A DNA stretch of 64,000 nucleotides, from positions 1 to 64,000 of the forward strand of contig NZ_MNPU01000010.1 in NCBI RefSeq assembly GCF_001983165.1, given 5' to 3'. This document shows, in pieces, positions 1 to 7,722 of this stretch (position 1 is its first letter; every line of letters starts with the position of its first letter). The notes under the pieces were generated by a model. That model searched no databases, had not been told where the DNA came from, and saw nothing but the letters and a program-made list of their open reading frames with translations. A program made the position numbers and the translations under genes. This DNA comes from Pseudomonas gessardii (lineage in GTDB: Bacteria > Pseudomonadota > Gammaproteobacteria > Pseudomonadales > Pseudomonadaceae).

Positions 1-227
1 AGAAAAGGTAAGATTGTTCACGTCGGGGGCTTAGTTTTTGTTGGTGTGAGAGCTTACATTTTCTAAGATCCTCGACTCCTTTTCCAGCCGGTCAGATTTT
101 TTCTACACCCTTAAATGCGAAGAGCCAAAAAACTGACGAATGTCGAGTGAAAGAAACGTTAGTAATTCTGAAGAAATATTATTGGCGTCAAAGTAATGAC
201 GATTTCATTGGGGAAATGCAGATGAAG
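1..227. other. AT-rich stretch with no gene I can support
   Basis: The base composition is clearly more AT-rich than the flanking core genes. One plus-strand frame is open from base 1 to a TAA at 64-66 (about 21 codons), so the first 66 bases could be the 3' end of a gene lying mostly outside the window. That is too short to identify. The remainder up to the REPIN at 228 shows no convincing coding sequence, promoter or terminator. Confidence 0.4.
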
Positions 228-316
228 TGTGGGAGCTGGCTTGCCTGCGATAGCGGTCTGCCAGTTGCCAAATGTGTAGCTGACCCACCGCTATCGCAGG
301 CAAGCCAGCTCCCACA
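228..316. repeat. REPIN (paired inverted REP)
   Basis: Two inverted REP sequences, TGTGGGAGCTGGCTTGCCTG at the left and its complement at the right, flank a short variable spacer. The left arm continues into GCGATAGCGG and the right arm mirrors it. The element lies just past the yaaA stop codon and may also stabilise the 3' end of that transcript. Confidence 0.85.
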
Positions 317-340
317 TTGGACTCGCGCTGTGCTGTCGAC

Positions 341-1120
341 CTATTCCGGTGCGTGATCGCGCAAAAACACCAGCTTATCCGGCTTGGACTGCTCGGCACT
401 GAAGCGATAACCCTGCACATCGAACTGCTTGAGCCTGGCCGGGTCGTTGATGCGCTCTTGGATGACAAAGCGGCTCATCATGCCGCGGGCCTTCTTGGCG
501 TAGAAACTGATGATCTTGTACTGGCCGTTCTTCAGGTCCTTGAACTCGGTGTTGATGATCCGTGCGTTCAGGGCCGGGCGCTTGACCGCCGAGAAGTACT
601 CGTTGGACGCCAAGTTCAGCAGCACATCATCGCCTTGCTCGGCCAGGGCCTCGTTGAGCCATTCGCTGATGCGCGTGCCCCAGAAGGCGTACAGGTCCTT
701 GCCACGGGCATTGGCCAGCTTGGTGCCCATCTCCAGGCGGTACGGCATCATCAGGTCCAGCGGGCGCAGCAGGCCGTACAGGCCCGAGAGCATGCGCAGA
801 TGGTTTTGGGCGTAGGTAAAGTCGGCGTCGCTGAAGGTCTGGGCATTGAGGCCGGTGTAGACATCGCCCTTGAAGGCCAGCAGCGCCTGCTTGGCATTGG
901 CCGGGGTGAAGGCCGGGGTCCAGCTGCCGAAACGTGCGGCGTTGAGGCCGCCGATCTTGTCGGAAACATGCATCAGCTCGCTGATCTGCGCCGGGCTCAG
1001 CTCGCGCAGTTGCTCGATCAACACCTGGGAGTGGTCGAGGTATTGCGGCTGGGTTATGCGCTGGGTCGCAGGCGGGGTCTCGAAATCGAGGGTTTTGGCC
1101 GGGGAAATCACCGTCAGCAT
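341..1120 (-). CDS. yaaA: Peroxide stress protein YaaA (DUF328)
   Basis: This 259-aa protein matches the YaaA/DUF328 family in length and in its N-terminus [16 protein letters not shown]. Other family stretches visible are [12 protein letters not shown], the [20 protein letters not shown] block near the middle and the C-terminal [10 protein letters not shown]. In E. coli YaaA is a cytoplasmic DNA-binding protein that limits free iron and oxidative damage during peroxide stress. The start is supported by AGGAG about eight bases upstream of the ATG on the minus strand. The gene stands alone, divergent from the deacetylase gene at 1316. Function here is inferred from family membership. Confidence 0.93.
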   Translation of the reverse strand: MLTVISPAKTLDFETPPATQRITQPQYLDHSQVLIEQLRELSPAQISELMHVSDKIGGLNAARFGSWTPAFTPANAKQALLAFKGDVYTGLNAQTFSDADFTYAQNHLRMLSGLYGLLRPLDLMMPYRLEMGTKLANARGKDLYAFWGTRISEWLNEALAEQGDDVLLNLASNEYFSAVKRPALNARIINTEFKDLKNGQYKIISFYAKKARGMMSRFVIQERINDPARLKQFDVQGYRFSAEQSKPDKLVFLRDHAPE

Positions 1121-1202
1121 GAAGTCGTCTCCTGTAATCGTCGGGGGATTCTAGGGGGTAGGGCGGTTTGACTCCACCTATCACGCCAATAGCCACGCTT
1201 TT

Positions 1203-1302
1203 GTGTAGGCGCGAGCTTGCTCGCGAAAAACGCCAGGGCAGCGCGTGCTGCAGGATGCCAGTGTTATCGTTGACGTTCTTCGCGAGCAAGCTCGCTCCTA
1301 CA
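1203..1302. repeat. REPIN of the TGTAGG...GCTCGCGAA type
   Basis: Inverted arms TGTAGGCGCGAGCTTGCTCG and its near complement ending CTCGCTCCTACA enclose about 50 bases. This is a different REP sequence class from the TGTGGGAGC elements in the rest of the window. The right arm ends only about 13 bases before the GTG start of the next gene, so the AGAGGGGA ribosome-binding site directly abuts the repeat. Confidence 0.75.
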
Positions 1303-1315
1303 GAGGGGACCCGTT

Positions 1316-2440
1316 GTGCGAATTGCGCTTTTTTTATGCGCCTGGCTGGTGTGCCTGGGCGCCCAGGCGGCCAGTGTGGATGTCGCGACCCTGGACCGCG
1401 GCACCTGGCCGGAACAACTCAGCAGCCCGGCGCTGTTCGATGTGGCATCACGCGCCGAAATCCTTATGTTCGCCAATACCCTGCTGGCCAGCGAGGCCCT
1501 GGATGAACCTGCGCTGAAGCAGCGCCTGGGGCTGAAGATCATCAACCAGGGCGCCATTGACGACCTGCGCCGCCACCTCTGGCAACGGCTGCTGGAAAAC
1601 TACACATTCGCCCAGCAAAGCTGCGAACAGGACGCCTCGTTCTGCTACCTGGTGGACAACATGGACGACCTGCGCGAGCAGGCCGGCAAGTTCGAGGTGA
1701 GCGAGCAGTCCTTCTATATAGGCTGGGCCGGCCCTAGCCGCGCGTTTCACCAGCGCTATCTGGACGAGCTGTTGCGCAAGGCCGCGCTGTTCCCGCAGAT
1801 CGGCAGCGAGGTGGCGCGTTATGGCGATTTCGAGCGCAATGGCGATGAGCTCAACGACCGCCTGTTTTTACTGACCTTCGATGGCGGCCCGGCACCGCTC
1901 AACGGCAACACCGACTGGCTGGCCGACTACCTGCGTAAGCAAAAAATGACGGCAATCTTCTTTGCCTTGGGCAACAGCCTGCAAACCCGCCTGGAAAAGA
2001 CCTCGGCCGCCGATGTGCAGGCGTTGTACCAGGGCCAGTGCGTGGGCATCCAGGGCTGGCAATACCGCTCCCACAGCCATTGGGTCGACTGGCAAAGCTC
2101 CATCACCCGCAGTGCCTCGCTGACCCAGAACCTGCTGCCGGAAAACTACGTGCCGCTGTTCCGCCCGCCCTATGGCCAGCGCCGGGCGGACAGCCAGGGC
2201 TTCTTCCAGGGCCAGGGCCTGCAGGTGGCGCTGTGGGATATCGACTCCCAGGATGAGCCCGGCCTGCTCAAGGCCGACGAATCGGCCCAGCGCGTGCTGA
2301 CGCTGATGTTGTTGTGGCGCAAAGGGGTGATTGTGTTCCACGACACCCAGGATAAGGCGCGGGTCGCATTGCCCTTATTGCTCCAGGCAACGGCACAAAG
2401 TGGGCTGGGTTGGCAGGACTGTCGGGAGGCGTTTCGCTGA
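1316..2440 (+). CDS. Secreted NodB-like polysaccharide deacetylase family protein, degenerate metal site
   Basis: 374 aa from a GTG start behind AGAGGGGA. Residues 1-18 form a signal peptide (hydrophobic core ALFLCAWLVCLGAQA), so the protein is probably periplasmic or outer-membrane associated. Residues about 20-175 match no domain I know. From about 183 a NodB/carbohydrate-esterase-4 fold follows: motif 1 reads TFDGGP instead of TFDDGP, motif 2 is SHSHW, motif 3 RPPYGQ, motif 4 DIDSQDE and motif 5 VFHDT. In active enzymes the second Asp of TFDDGP is a metal ligand and here it is Gly, so catalysis may be altered or lost. It is a single-gene unit with an unknown substrate. Confidence 0.8.
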   Translation: MRIALFLCAWLVCLGAQAASVDVATLDRGTWPEQLSSPALFDVASRAEILMFANTLLASEALDEPALKQRLGLKIINQGAIDDLRRHLWQRLLENYTFAQQSCEQDASFCYLVDNMDDLREQAGKFEVSEQSFYIGWAGPSRAFHQRYLDELLRKAALFPQIGSEVARYGDFERNGDELNDRLFLLTFDGGPAPLNGNTDWLADYLRKQKMTAIFFALGNSLQTRLEKTSAADVQALYQGQCVGIQGWQYRSHSHWVDWQSSITRSASLTQNLLPENYVPLFRPPYGQRRADSQGFFQGQGLQVALWDIDSQDEPGLLKADESAQRVLTLMLLWRKGVIVFHDTQDKARVALPLLLQATAQSGLGWQDCREAFR

Positions 2441-2763
2441 AAAGCGCAAAGGCCCGGCCCTGTTGGGGATGATGGTGTTTCGGGGTGATTTGTTGCGACA
2501 TTTCGATGCAGGCGGACTTCCGACTTTAGCGGTGTGCGTGGCGGCCCGCCAGTGCTATTCGTCATCCTGAAAAATAAACTTCAAAAAAGCGTCAAAGTGC
2601 TTTTTCCTGTCATGGGTTTTGCGGTATTACGAAGGCAGATCGCCGAAACCTGCAACACAGGTGGCGTCTTCCCAGACTCCCTTTGTGGTGTATTCGGTGG
2701 TCGAATCGAGGCGCAGCACTGTTGTGGTATTGCGTCGACTGGCTCCCACAAAGGTGACCGAGT
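2441..2763. other. Intergenic region upstream of the PhoH-family gene
   Basis: This gap of about 320 bases is more AT-rich in the middle. I see a weak stem (AAAAAAGC / GCTTTTT around 2583-2610) but no clear sigma-70 box pair, REP element or small gene. It presumably holds the promoter of the downstream PhoH-family gene. Confidence 0.4.
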
Positions 2764-4158
2764 ATGGATGATCATGGACGTAACCCTTCTTCCGACCAGC
2801 CAATCCTTTATGTGCTTGATACCAATGTATTGATCCACGATCCAAACGCGTTGCTCAATTTTGAAGAACACCACGTCGCCATCCCGATGATCGTGCTTGA
2901 GGAGCTCGACAAACTCAAAAGCGGGCACCACAGCGTGGCCGCCGAATGCCGCCAGGCGATCCGCCTGATCGACAAGACCCTGGGCGAAGCCTCGCCCGAG
3001 GATGTGGAAGTCGGCGTACCGATCCAGCGTGGCAAGAGCGGGCCCAAGGGCTTGCTGTCGATCCTGATGAGCAAGCGCAGCGAACCCAACAGCCTGCTGC
3101 CGGAAAACCTCAACGACAACAAGATCATCAATCAACTGATCGACCTGCACGCGCGCGACAAGGACCTGCGCCTGGTGCTGGTGACCAAAGACATCAATAT
3201 GCGCCTCAAGGCACGAGCGTGTGGGATCGCTGCCGAGGACTACAGCACCGACCAACTGGTCGACGACGTGTCGATGCTGTCCCGTGGTTATCACATGATG
3301 ACCGGCTCGTTCTGGGACCGCGTGAGCAAGGTCGAGACCCGCCAGGACCATGGCCGCACCTGGCACCAGGTGCAACTGATCGACAACCTGCCGGCCGTGC
3401 ATATCAATGAATTCATCGTCGACGAGCAGGGCTTTGTGGGCTGGATCAAAGAGATCCAGGTCGACAAGCTGCTGATCCTCGACCTGCATCAGGAGCCCCT
3501 GTTGCACCAGGAAGCCTGGGGCCTGAAACCGCGTGATATCTACCAGAGCCTGGCGCTGTACGCGCTGCTCGACCCGGACATCCACCTGGTCAACCTGACC
3601 GGCGCGGCGGGTTCGGGCAAGACCATCCTCGCCCTGGCGGCGGCCATCGAGCAGACCATGGTCACCAAGCGTTATCGCCGCATCATCGCCACCCGTAGCG
3701 TGCAGGGCCTGGACCAGGAAATCGGCTTTTTACCCGGCACCGAAGCGGAAAAAATGGAGCCATGGCTGGGGGCGATCACCGACAACCTCGAAGCCTTGCA
3801 CATGGATGACGAAAACACCCATGGCAGCGTCGACTACATCCTCAGCAAAGTGCCGTTGCAGTTCAAATCCCTCAACTACATCCGGGGTCGCAGCTTCCAG
3901 CAGAGCCTGATTCTGATCGATGAATGCCAGAACCTTACGCCGCACCAGATGAAAACCATCATCACCCGTGCCGGCGCCGGTTCCAAAGTGGTGTGCCTGG
4001 GCAACCTGGCACAGATCGACACCCCTTACCTGTCCGCGACCAGCTCCGGGCTGACCTACCTGACAGAACGCTTCAAGGACTTCCCGAACGGCGTGCATAT
4101 CGCCTTGCAGGGCGTCCCTCGCTCGATTCTGGCCGAATACGCCGAATCCCACCTGTAA
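2764..4158 (+). CDS. PIN domain - PhoH ATPase (PhoH2/YlaK type)
   Basis: 464 aa. The N-terminal PIN nuclease domain (about 15-150) begins YVLDTNVLIHDP with the conserved acidic DTN and contains the later acidic VTKDIN block. The C-terminal PhoH ATPase domain carries Walker A GAAGSGKT at residues 280-287 and Walker B LILIDECQN near 386. Fusion of a PIN toxin-like RNase to a PhoH helicase/ATPase is the PhoH2 architecture, thought to act as an RNA helicase-RNase; some homologues sit in toxin-antitoxin-like loci. No small antitoxin gene is seen upstream here. The ATG start follows a GGTGACC-like weak Shine-Dalgarno. It is followed by a REPIN and then moaC. Confidence 0.9.
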   Translation: MDDHGRNPSSDQPILYVLDTNVLIHDPNALLNFEEHHVAIPMIVLEELDKLKSGHHSVAAECRQAIRLIDKTLGEASPEDVEVGVPIQRGKSGPKGLLSILMSKRSEPNSLLPENLNDNKIINQLIDLHARDKDLRLVLVTKDINMRLKARACGIAAEDYSTDQLVDDVSMLSRGYHMMTGSFWDRVSKVETRQDHGRTWHQVQLIDNLPAVHINEFIVDEQGFVGWIKEIQVDKLLILDLHQEPLLHQEAWGLKPRDIYQSLALYALLDPDIHLVNLTGAAGSGKTILALAAAIEQTMVTKRYRRIIATRSVQGLDQEIGFLPGTEAEKMEPWLGAITDNLEALHMDDENTHGSVDYILSKVPLQFKSLNYIRGRSFQQSLILIDECQNLTPHQMKTIITRAGAGSKVVCLGNLAQIDTPYLSATSSGLTYLTERFKDFPNGVHIALQGVPRSILAEYAESHL

Positions 4159-4166
4159 CCGCCCAG

Positions 4167-4269
4167 TGTGGGAGCGGGCTTGTCGGGTCGCCGCATCGCC
4201 GCGATAGCGGTGGGTCAGTCGATGATAAGTTGACTGACGCGCCGCTATCGCGGGCAAGCCCGCTCCCAC
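4167..4269. repeat. REPIN with an interrupted left arm
   Basis: TGTGGGAGCGGGCTTG on the left and CAAGCCCGCTCCCAC on the right are the paired REP termini. The left arm carries about 15 extra bases (GTCGGGTCGCCGCATC) between GCTTG and GCGATAGCGG that the right arm lacks. The element is therefore asymmetric, probably by a small insertion or duplication. Confidence 0.8.
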
Positions 4270-4321
4270 CTTTTGATCTGCGTTGGGTTTACAATCGGGG
4301 CTTCTGATCAGGAGTATCCCC

Positions 4322-4795
4322 GTGCTGACCCATCTCGATTCCCAGGGCCGTGCCCATATGGTCGACGTCACCGACAAAACCGTGACGTTCCGCGAAGCCG
4401 TGGCCGAAGCACGGGTGCGCATGCTGCCCCAGACCCTGCAAATGATCGTCGACGGCGCCCACCCCAAGGGCGATGTGTTCGCCGTGGCGCGCATCGCCGG
4501 GATCCAGGCGGCCAAGAAGACCAGCGACCTGATTCCCCTGTGCCATCCGCTGATGTTGACGGGTGTCAAGGTTGAACTGGCCGCCGAAGGGGAAAATACC
4601 GTACACATCATCGCCCGTTGCAAACTGTCCGGGCAAACCGGCGTGGAAATGGAAGCGCTGACGGCCGCCAGTGTTGCCGCGTTGACGATCTACGACATGT
4701 GCAAGGCAGTGGACCGCGGCATGACCATCGAACACATCCGCCTGTTGGAAAAACTCGGCGGCAAAAGCGGGCATTTCAAGGCGGACCAGGCATGA
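4322..4795 (+). CDS. moaC: Cyclic pyranopterin monophosphate synthase MoaC
   Basis: 157 aa from a GTG start, behind the weak GGAG of TCAGGAGTATCCCC. MoaC converts the GTP-derived 3',8-cyclo intermediate made by MoaA into cyclic pyranopterin monophosphate in molybdenum cofactor synthesis. Family hallmarks are [18 protein letters not shown] at the N-terminus, [20 protein letters not shown] and [11 protein letters not shown]. An in-frame upstream ATG at 4283 would add 13 residues unlike the family, so the GTG is preferred. It overlaps moaD by ATGA, indicating translational coupling in a moaCDE operon. Confidence 0.93.
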   Translation: MLTHLDSQGRAHMVDVTDKTVTFREAVAEARVRMLPQTLQMIVDGAHPKGDVFAVARIAGIQAAKKTSDLIPLCHPLMLTGVKVELAAEGENTVHIIARCKLSGQTGVEMEALTAASVAALTIYDMCKAVDRGMTIEHIRLLEKLGGKSGHFKADQA

Positions 4796-5034
4796 GCATC
4801 CACGTACTGTTTTTTGCACGCTACAGCGAGGCCGTGGGCCTGGATTCCCTGGAGGTCGAAGGTGACTTCTCCACGGTCGATGCCGTGCGCCAGGCACTGG
4901 CCGCAGATCCAGGCTTCGAGGTGCTCAACGAAGCCAGCCTGATGTGCGCGCGCAACCAGGAACTGTGTGCCCTCGACGAGCCGTTGCAAGCCGGTGATGA
5001 AGTGGCCTTCTTCCCGCCCGTGACCGGAGGCTGA
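4792..5034 (+). CDS. moaD: Molybdopterin synthase small subunit MoaD
   Basis: 80-aa ubiquitin-fold sulfur carrier. The C-terminal Gly-Gly ([10 protein letters not shown]) is the residue pair that is adenylated and thiocarboxylated before sulfur transfer to the pyranopterin. The start overlaps the moaC stop (ATGA) and the stop lies two bases from moaE. MoaD and MoaE form the heterotetrameric molybdopterin synthase in the cytoplasm. Confidence 0.95.
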   Translation: MSIHVLFFARYSEAVGLDSLEVEGDFSTVDAVRQALAADPGFEVLNEASLMCARNQELCALDEPLQAGDEVAFFPPVTGG

Positions 5035-5036
5035 CC

Positions 5037-5483
5037 ATGGCCATTCGTGTGCAAGCCCAACCCTTTGACCCCGGCGCCGAAGTCAACGCCATGCACGCCG
5101 CCAACGTGGGCGTGGGCGCGGTGGTGAGCTTTGTCGGCTATGTACGCGATTTCAACGACGGCCTCGATGTGGCGGGAATGTTCCTCGAACACTACCCCGG
5201 CATGACCGAAAAGGCCCTGGCCAAGATCGCCACCGAAGCCGAACAGCGCTGGCCGCTGCTCAAGCTCGAAGTGCTGCACCGCATCGGCGCCCTGGAGCCC
5301 GGCGAACCCATCGTGTTCGTCGCCGCCGCCAGCGCCCATCGTCAGGCGGCGTTTGAGGCGTGTGCGTTTGTGATGGACTACCTCAAGACCCGGGCGCCGT
5401 TCTGGAAGAAGGAAAATACCAGTGAAGGGGCGCGGTGGGTGGAGGGGCGGGACAGTGATCATGCGGCGGCGGGTCGCTGGTAG
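5037..5483 (+). CDS. moaE: Molybdopterin synthase catalytic subunit MoaE
   Basis: 148 aa, the normal length for MoaE, which holds the active site converting cyclic pyranopterin monophosphate to molybdopterin with MoaD thiocarboxylate. Family stretches include GAVVSFVGYVRDFN, LEHYPGMTEKAL, HRIGALEPGE, VAAASAHRQAAFEACAFVMDYLKT and the catalytic-lysine region APFWKKE. The ATG is two bases after the moaD stop, so it is the last gene of a moaCDE operon. Immediately downstream the base composition drops and the accessory RHS module begins. Confidence 0.95.
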   Translation: MAIRVQAQPFDPGAEVNAMHAANVGVGAVVSFVGYVRDFNDGLDVAGMFLEHYPGMTEKALAKIATEAEQRWPLLKLEVLHRIGALEPGEPIVFVAAASAHRQAAFEACAFVMDYLKTRAPFWKKENTSEGARWVEGRDSDHAAAGRW

Positions 5484-5523
5484 TGGCGAGCAGCACACAC
5501 TACTAGCTCTATTTGACCTATAA

Positions 5524-5574
5524 AACCTTTGGTTTAGGCCAAAAGGTTCTGCGTAACTGTCAATTCTGACAGTT
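5524..5574. promoter_or_regulatory. Two inverted repeats upstream of the RHS module
   Basis: Two adjacent dyads lie in the AT-rich gap between moaE and the 652-aa gene. The first, 5524-5548, pairs AACCTTTGG with CCAAAAGGTT around TTTAGG with a single bulge. The second, 5555-5574, is AACTGTCA-ATTC-TGACAGTT with perfect 8-base arms. No T-tract follows either, so these look more like protein-binding sites or leader structures than terminators. They lie 130-180 bases before the start codon, consistent with control of the module. Regulator unknown. Confidence 0.45.
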
Positions 5575-5706
5575 GTTCGTCATTCTACTTTAATACTTAA
5601 TTACACTCATGGGCATTGGGTTTTCCTTTAGAGATAACCAGGCTGTATTAAGTAGTTATGCCTCCAATTGTACTTCATCGAAGATGAAAGTTTCAGGGAG
5701 AAAAAA

Positions 5707-7665
5707 ATGACTGAGGAAAATAAACTGTCCAGGCTTTCCCATTTCAGGGTTACATGCCCGGATGGCTCGAACTTTACGGATAATCTTTATGCCAACGGGC
5801 GCCATCAATGTGAGGTTGTTGTTGAAGTGATAAAAGAGTGCCCAAATAGAATTGGGGTATGGGAGCGTACTGAATTAACTGATGAAGAAGTTGAAAGTAT
5901 CAGAGTTGTTTCGTTTTTTTCAGAAGATGGAGGATTTTTACCTAGTGGTTGGAGTTGTGATGAGAGAAAAAATATTTACAGTGAAGGGCTTTGGGAAGGT
6001 GATAAAAAAGTAGAACTGAAACCAACTGATTATAATCCGGGTCCCTTGGTTCAGAGGGTTTCTCGTTACTTGCGTTTCAGTTCGCAAGGCTCTATGGAGT
6101 CAGTCAGACTTGTAGCATGTATGGTTTTGAATGGTCAGGTTTATAAAACCAAGTCGTTGGCGGAAGATAGCGGTTTTGATTCGTCGGTTACCCTCCAGCC
6201 AGTGGTTCCATTTAGACTCTCTGTGAAAGATTTGGTTGAGTATAAACATGCAGCAGTTTCGGATACAGCGTTCTATGCGACGGTATATTATTGGACTCCT
6301 CCTGCTGGGGTGGTGTTCGTTGCGCAAGAAGGTCTTGATCGGCCGTTGGATATGGACTACGAGGGTGACCATTTTCAGACTGGTTACGCTTATGCAAAAC
6401 AGGGCAATAACACTCCCCATAAGGGGGGTGTAGTTGTTAATAAGGGGAACTCTCCCGTTATGCGGTCGGATATATTCAAGCCTTACGGTGTTCCGGTTTA
6501 CAATCATTATGTGCGGACTGATATGCGGCCGACAATCATGAGGGCAATAACGGCACGATCTCTTGCTTTGAAAGTTGATGTTACGCACGACTCGAGTAGA
6601 ACGTGGAGTTTAATAGATAATTTTGGAAACTTACATCAGTTTGTATTGGAGTCGGCCGGTTCTAACTATGAAGGCTTGCGTATAAAAGATAAGGGGCCAA
6701 ACCTAAATTTGACCTATTTCAAGATAAAGCTTCCTAATAATCAAACTTGGACGGATGCTCTTTATAGCAATGGTCGTCATCAGTGCAAGGTCCAGGTCGA
6801 GGTGCTATTGGAGCGCGAGGGTGCAGGTCCTGTTCCACTGACTGCAGAGCAGCGTGCTAGTGTGACGATTACACGTTACTCAACAAATGTACACGAAGTA
6901 TTGCCGCCTGGATGGTCTTGTGATGTTGAAAAAAACATGTTTGACACGGGACGCTGGGTGAGAGATGGCATCATGGAAGATGAGCAACGCAACATAGGCC
7001 CGGATGATAATGGTTCGGTACCTTTTTCAGAAGTAATTGATCGGTATATGCGTTTCGACTCGACCACTCCGATCGAAACTCAAAAATTCATGGCCAGAAT
7101 TATAATAGATGGGGTTGTTTATACAACTAATCCGATATCTACTCCAGGTGGTAGTTCAATTGATGTTCTTCCGATTAGACCATATCGTCTAAGCGTGCGC
7201 GATTTGACGGTTTATCATGATTTTGATGCGCAGCATGATGCGGTTAGTGATGCAGATGTTTTTTATTATAATCCACCGGCAGGACTGAGGATTGTCTCCA
7301 CGATGGGGCTTGACAACCCTTTGCAAGTCAATGATGAGGGTGATTACTTTCAAACGTCATTTTCGCAAAAAATCAACAGAGATGGATATCGGTATTGTAA
7401 GGCCGGTGTTGTCTTGCAAAAAGATGTGCCAGGCTTGAAGCTGCGGACTCATGATGTTCAGAGAAATGCAAACTTTCGTAATCCTTATATTGAATACAAT
7501 GTTGTGTCTACTATTTTTCGTGTAGTGAAAATTTGGACAAAAAATCCAATTGTTCAAGGTGATACAAAAAGTACATTGCGTGTCTGGGATAATTTTGGAT
7601 GTGAGCATAGATTTTTTATAGAGAAGGCGGACAGTGGGCGTAGTTTAGAACTGAAAGATGCATGA
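5707..7665 (+). CDS. Tandemly duplicated protein of unknown function, partner of the RHS gene
   Basis: 652 aa; I do not recognise the family. The start is set by GGGAG six bases before the ATG at 5707; a longer frame from 5668 lacks such a site. The protein is an internal duplication: residues about 11-328 and 336-648 align throughout. Examples are NFTDNLYANGRHQCEV / TWTDALYSNGRHQCKV, LPSGWSCDERKN / LPPGWSCDVEKN, RYLRF / RYMRF, RLSVKDL / RLSVRDL, GDHFQT / GDYFQT and IDNFGNLHQFVLE / WDNFGCEHRFFIE. There is no signal peptide or membrane helix, and the pattern suggests beta-rich repeats. GC is much lower than in neighbours, suggesting transfer. The RHS gene starts 58 bases downstream, so the two are probably co-transcribed. 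An adaptor, carrier or lectin-like role is only a guess. Confidence 0.85.
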   Translation: MTEENKLSRLSHFRVTCPDGSNFTDNLYANGRHQCEVVVEVIKECPNRIGVWERTELTDEEVESIRVVSFFSEDGGFLPSGWSCDERKNIYSEGLWEGDKKVELKPTDYNPGPLVQRVSRYLRFSSQGSMESVRLVACMVLNGQVYKTKSLAEDSGFDSSVTLQPVVPFRLSVKDLVEYKHAAVSDTAFYATVYYWTPPAGVVFVAQEGLDRPLDMDYEGDHFQTGYAYAKQGNNTPHKGGVVVNKGNSPVMRSDIFKPYGVPVYNHYVRTDMRPTIMRAITARSLALKVDVTHDSSRTWSLIDNFGNLHQFVLESAGSNYEGLRIKDKGPNLNLTYFKIKLPNNQTWTDALYSNGRHQCKVQVEVLLEREGAGPVPLTAEQRASVTITRYSTNVHEVLPPGWSCDVEKNMFDTGRWVRDGIMEDEQRNIGPDDNGSVPFSEVIDRYMRFDSTTPIETQKFMARIIIDGVVYTTNPISTPGGSSIDVLPIRPYRLSVRDLTVYHDFDAQHDAVSDADVFYYNPPAGLRIVSTMGLDNPLQVNDEGDYFQTSFSQKINRDGYRYCKAGVVLQKDVPGLKLRTHDVQRNANFRNPYIEYNVVSTIFRVVKIWTKNPIVQGDTKSTLRVWDNFGCEHRFFIEKADSGRSLELKDA

Positions 7666-7722
7666 GTGTACGTTTGAATTTAACTATTTTTGCTGGTTGT
7701 CTGTACAGTTAAGGAGTTAGAA

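Noticed and set aside
1..66. Open plus-strand frame from the window edge to TAA
   Set aside because: Only about 21 codons are visible and no family can be recognised; it may be chance.
2583..2610. AAAAAAGC...GCTTTTT stem as a terminator of the NodB-like gene
   Set aside because: Only two GC pairs in the stem and it lies about 145 bases past the stop; too weak to call.
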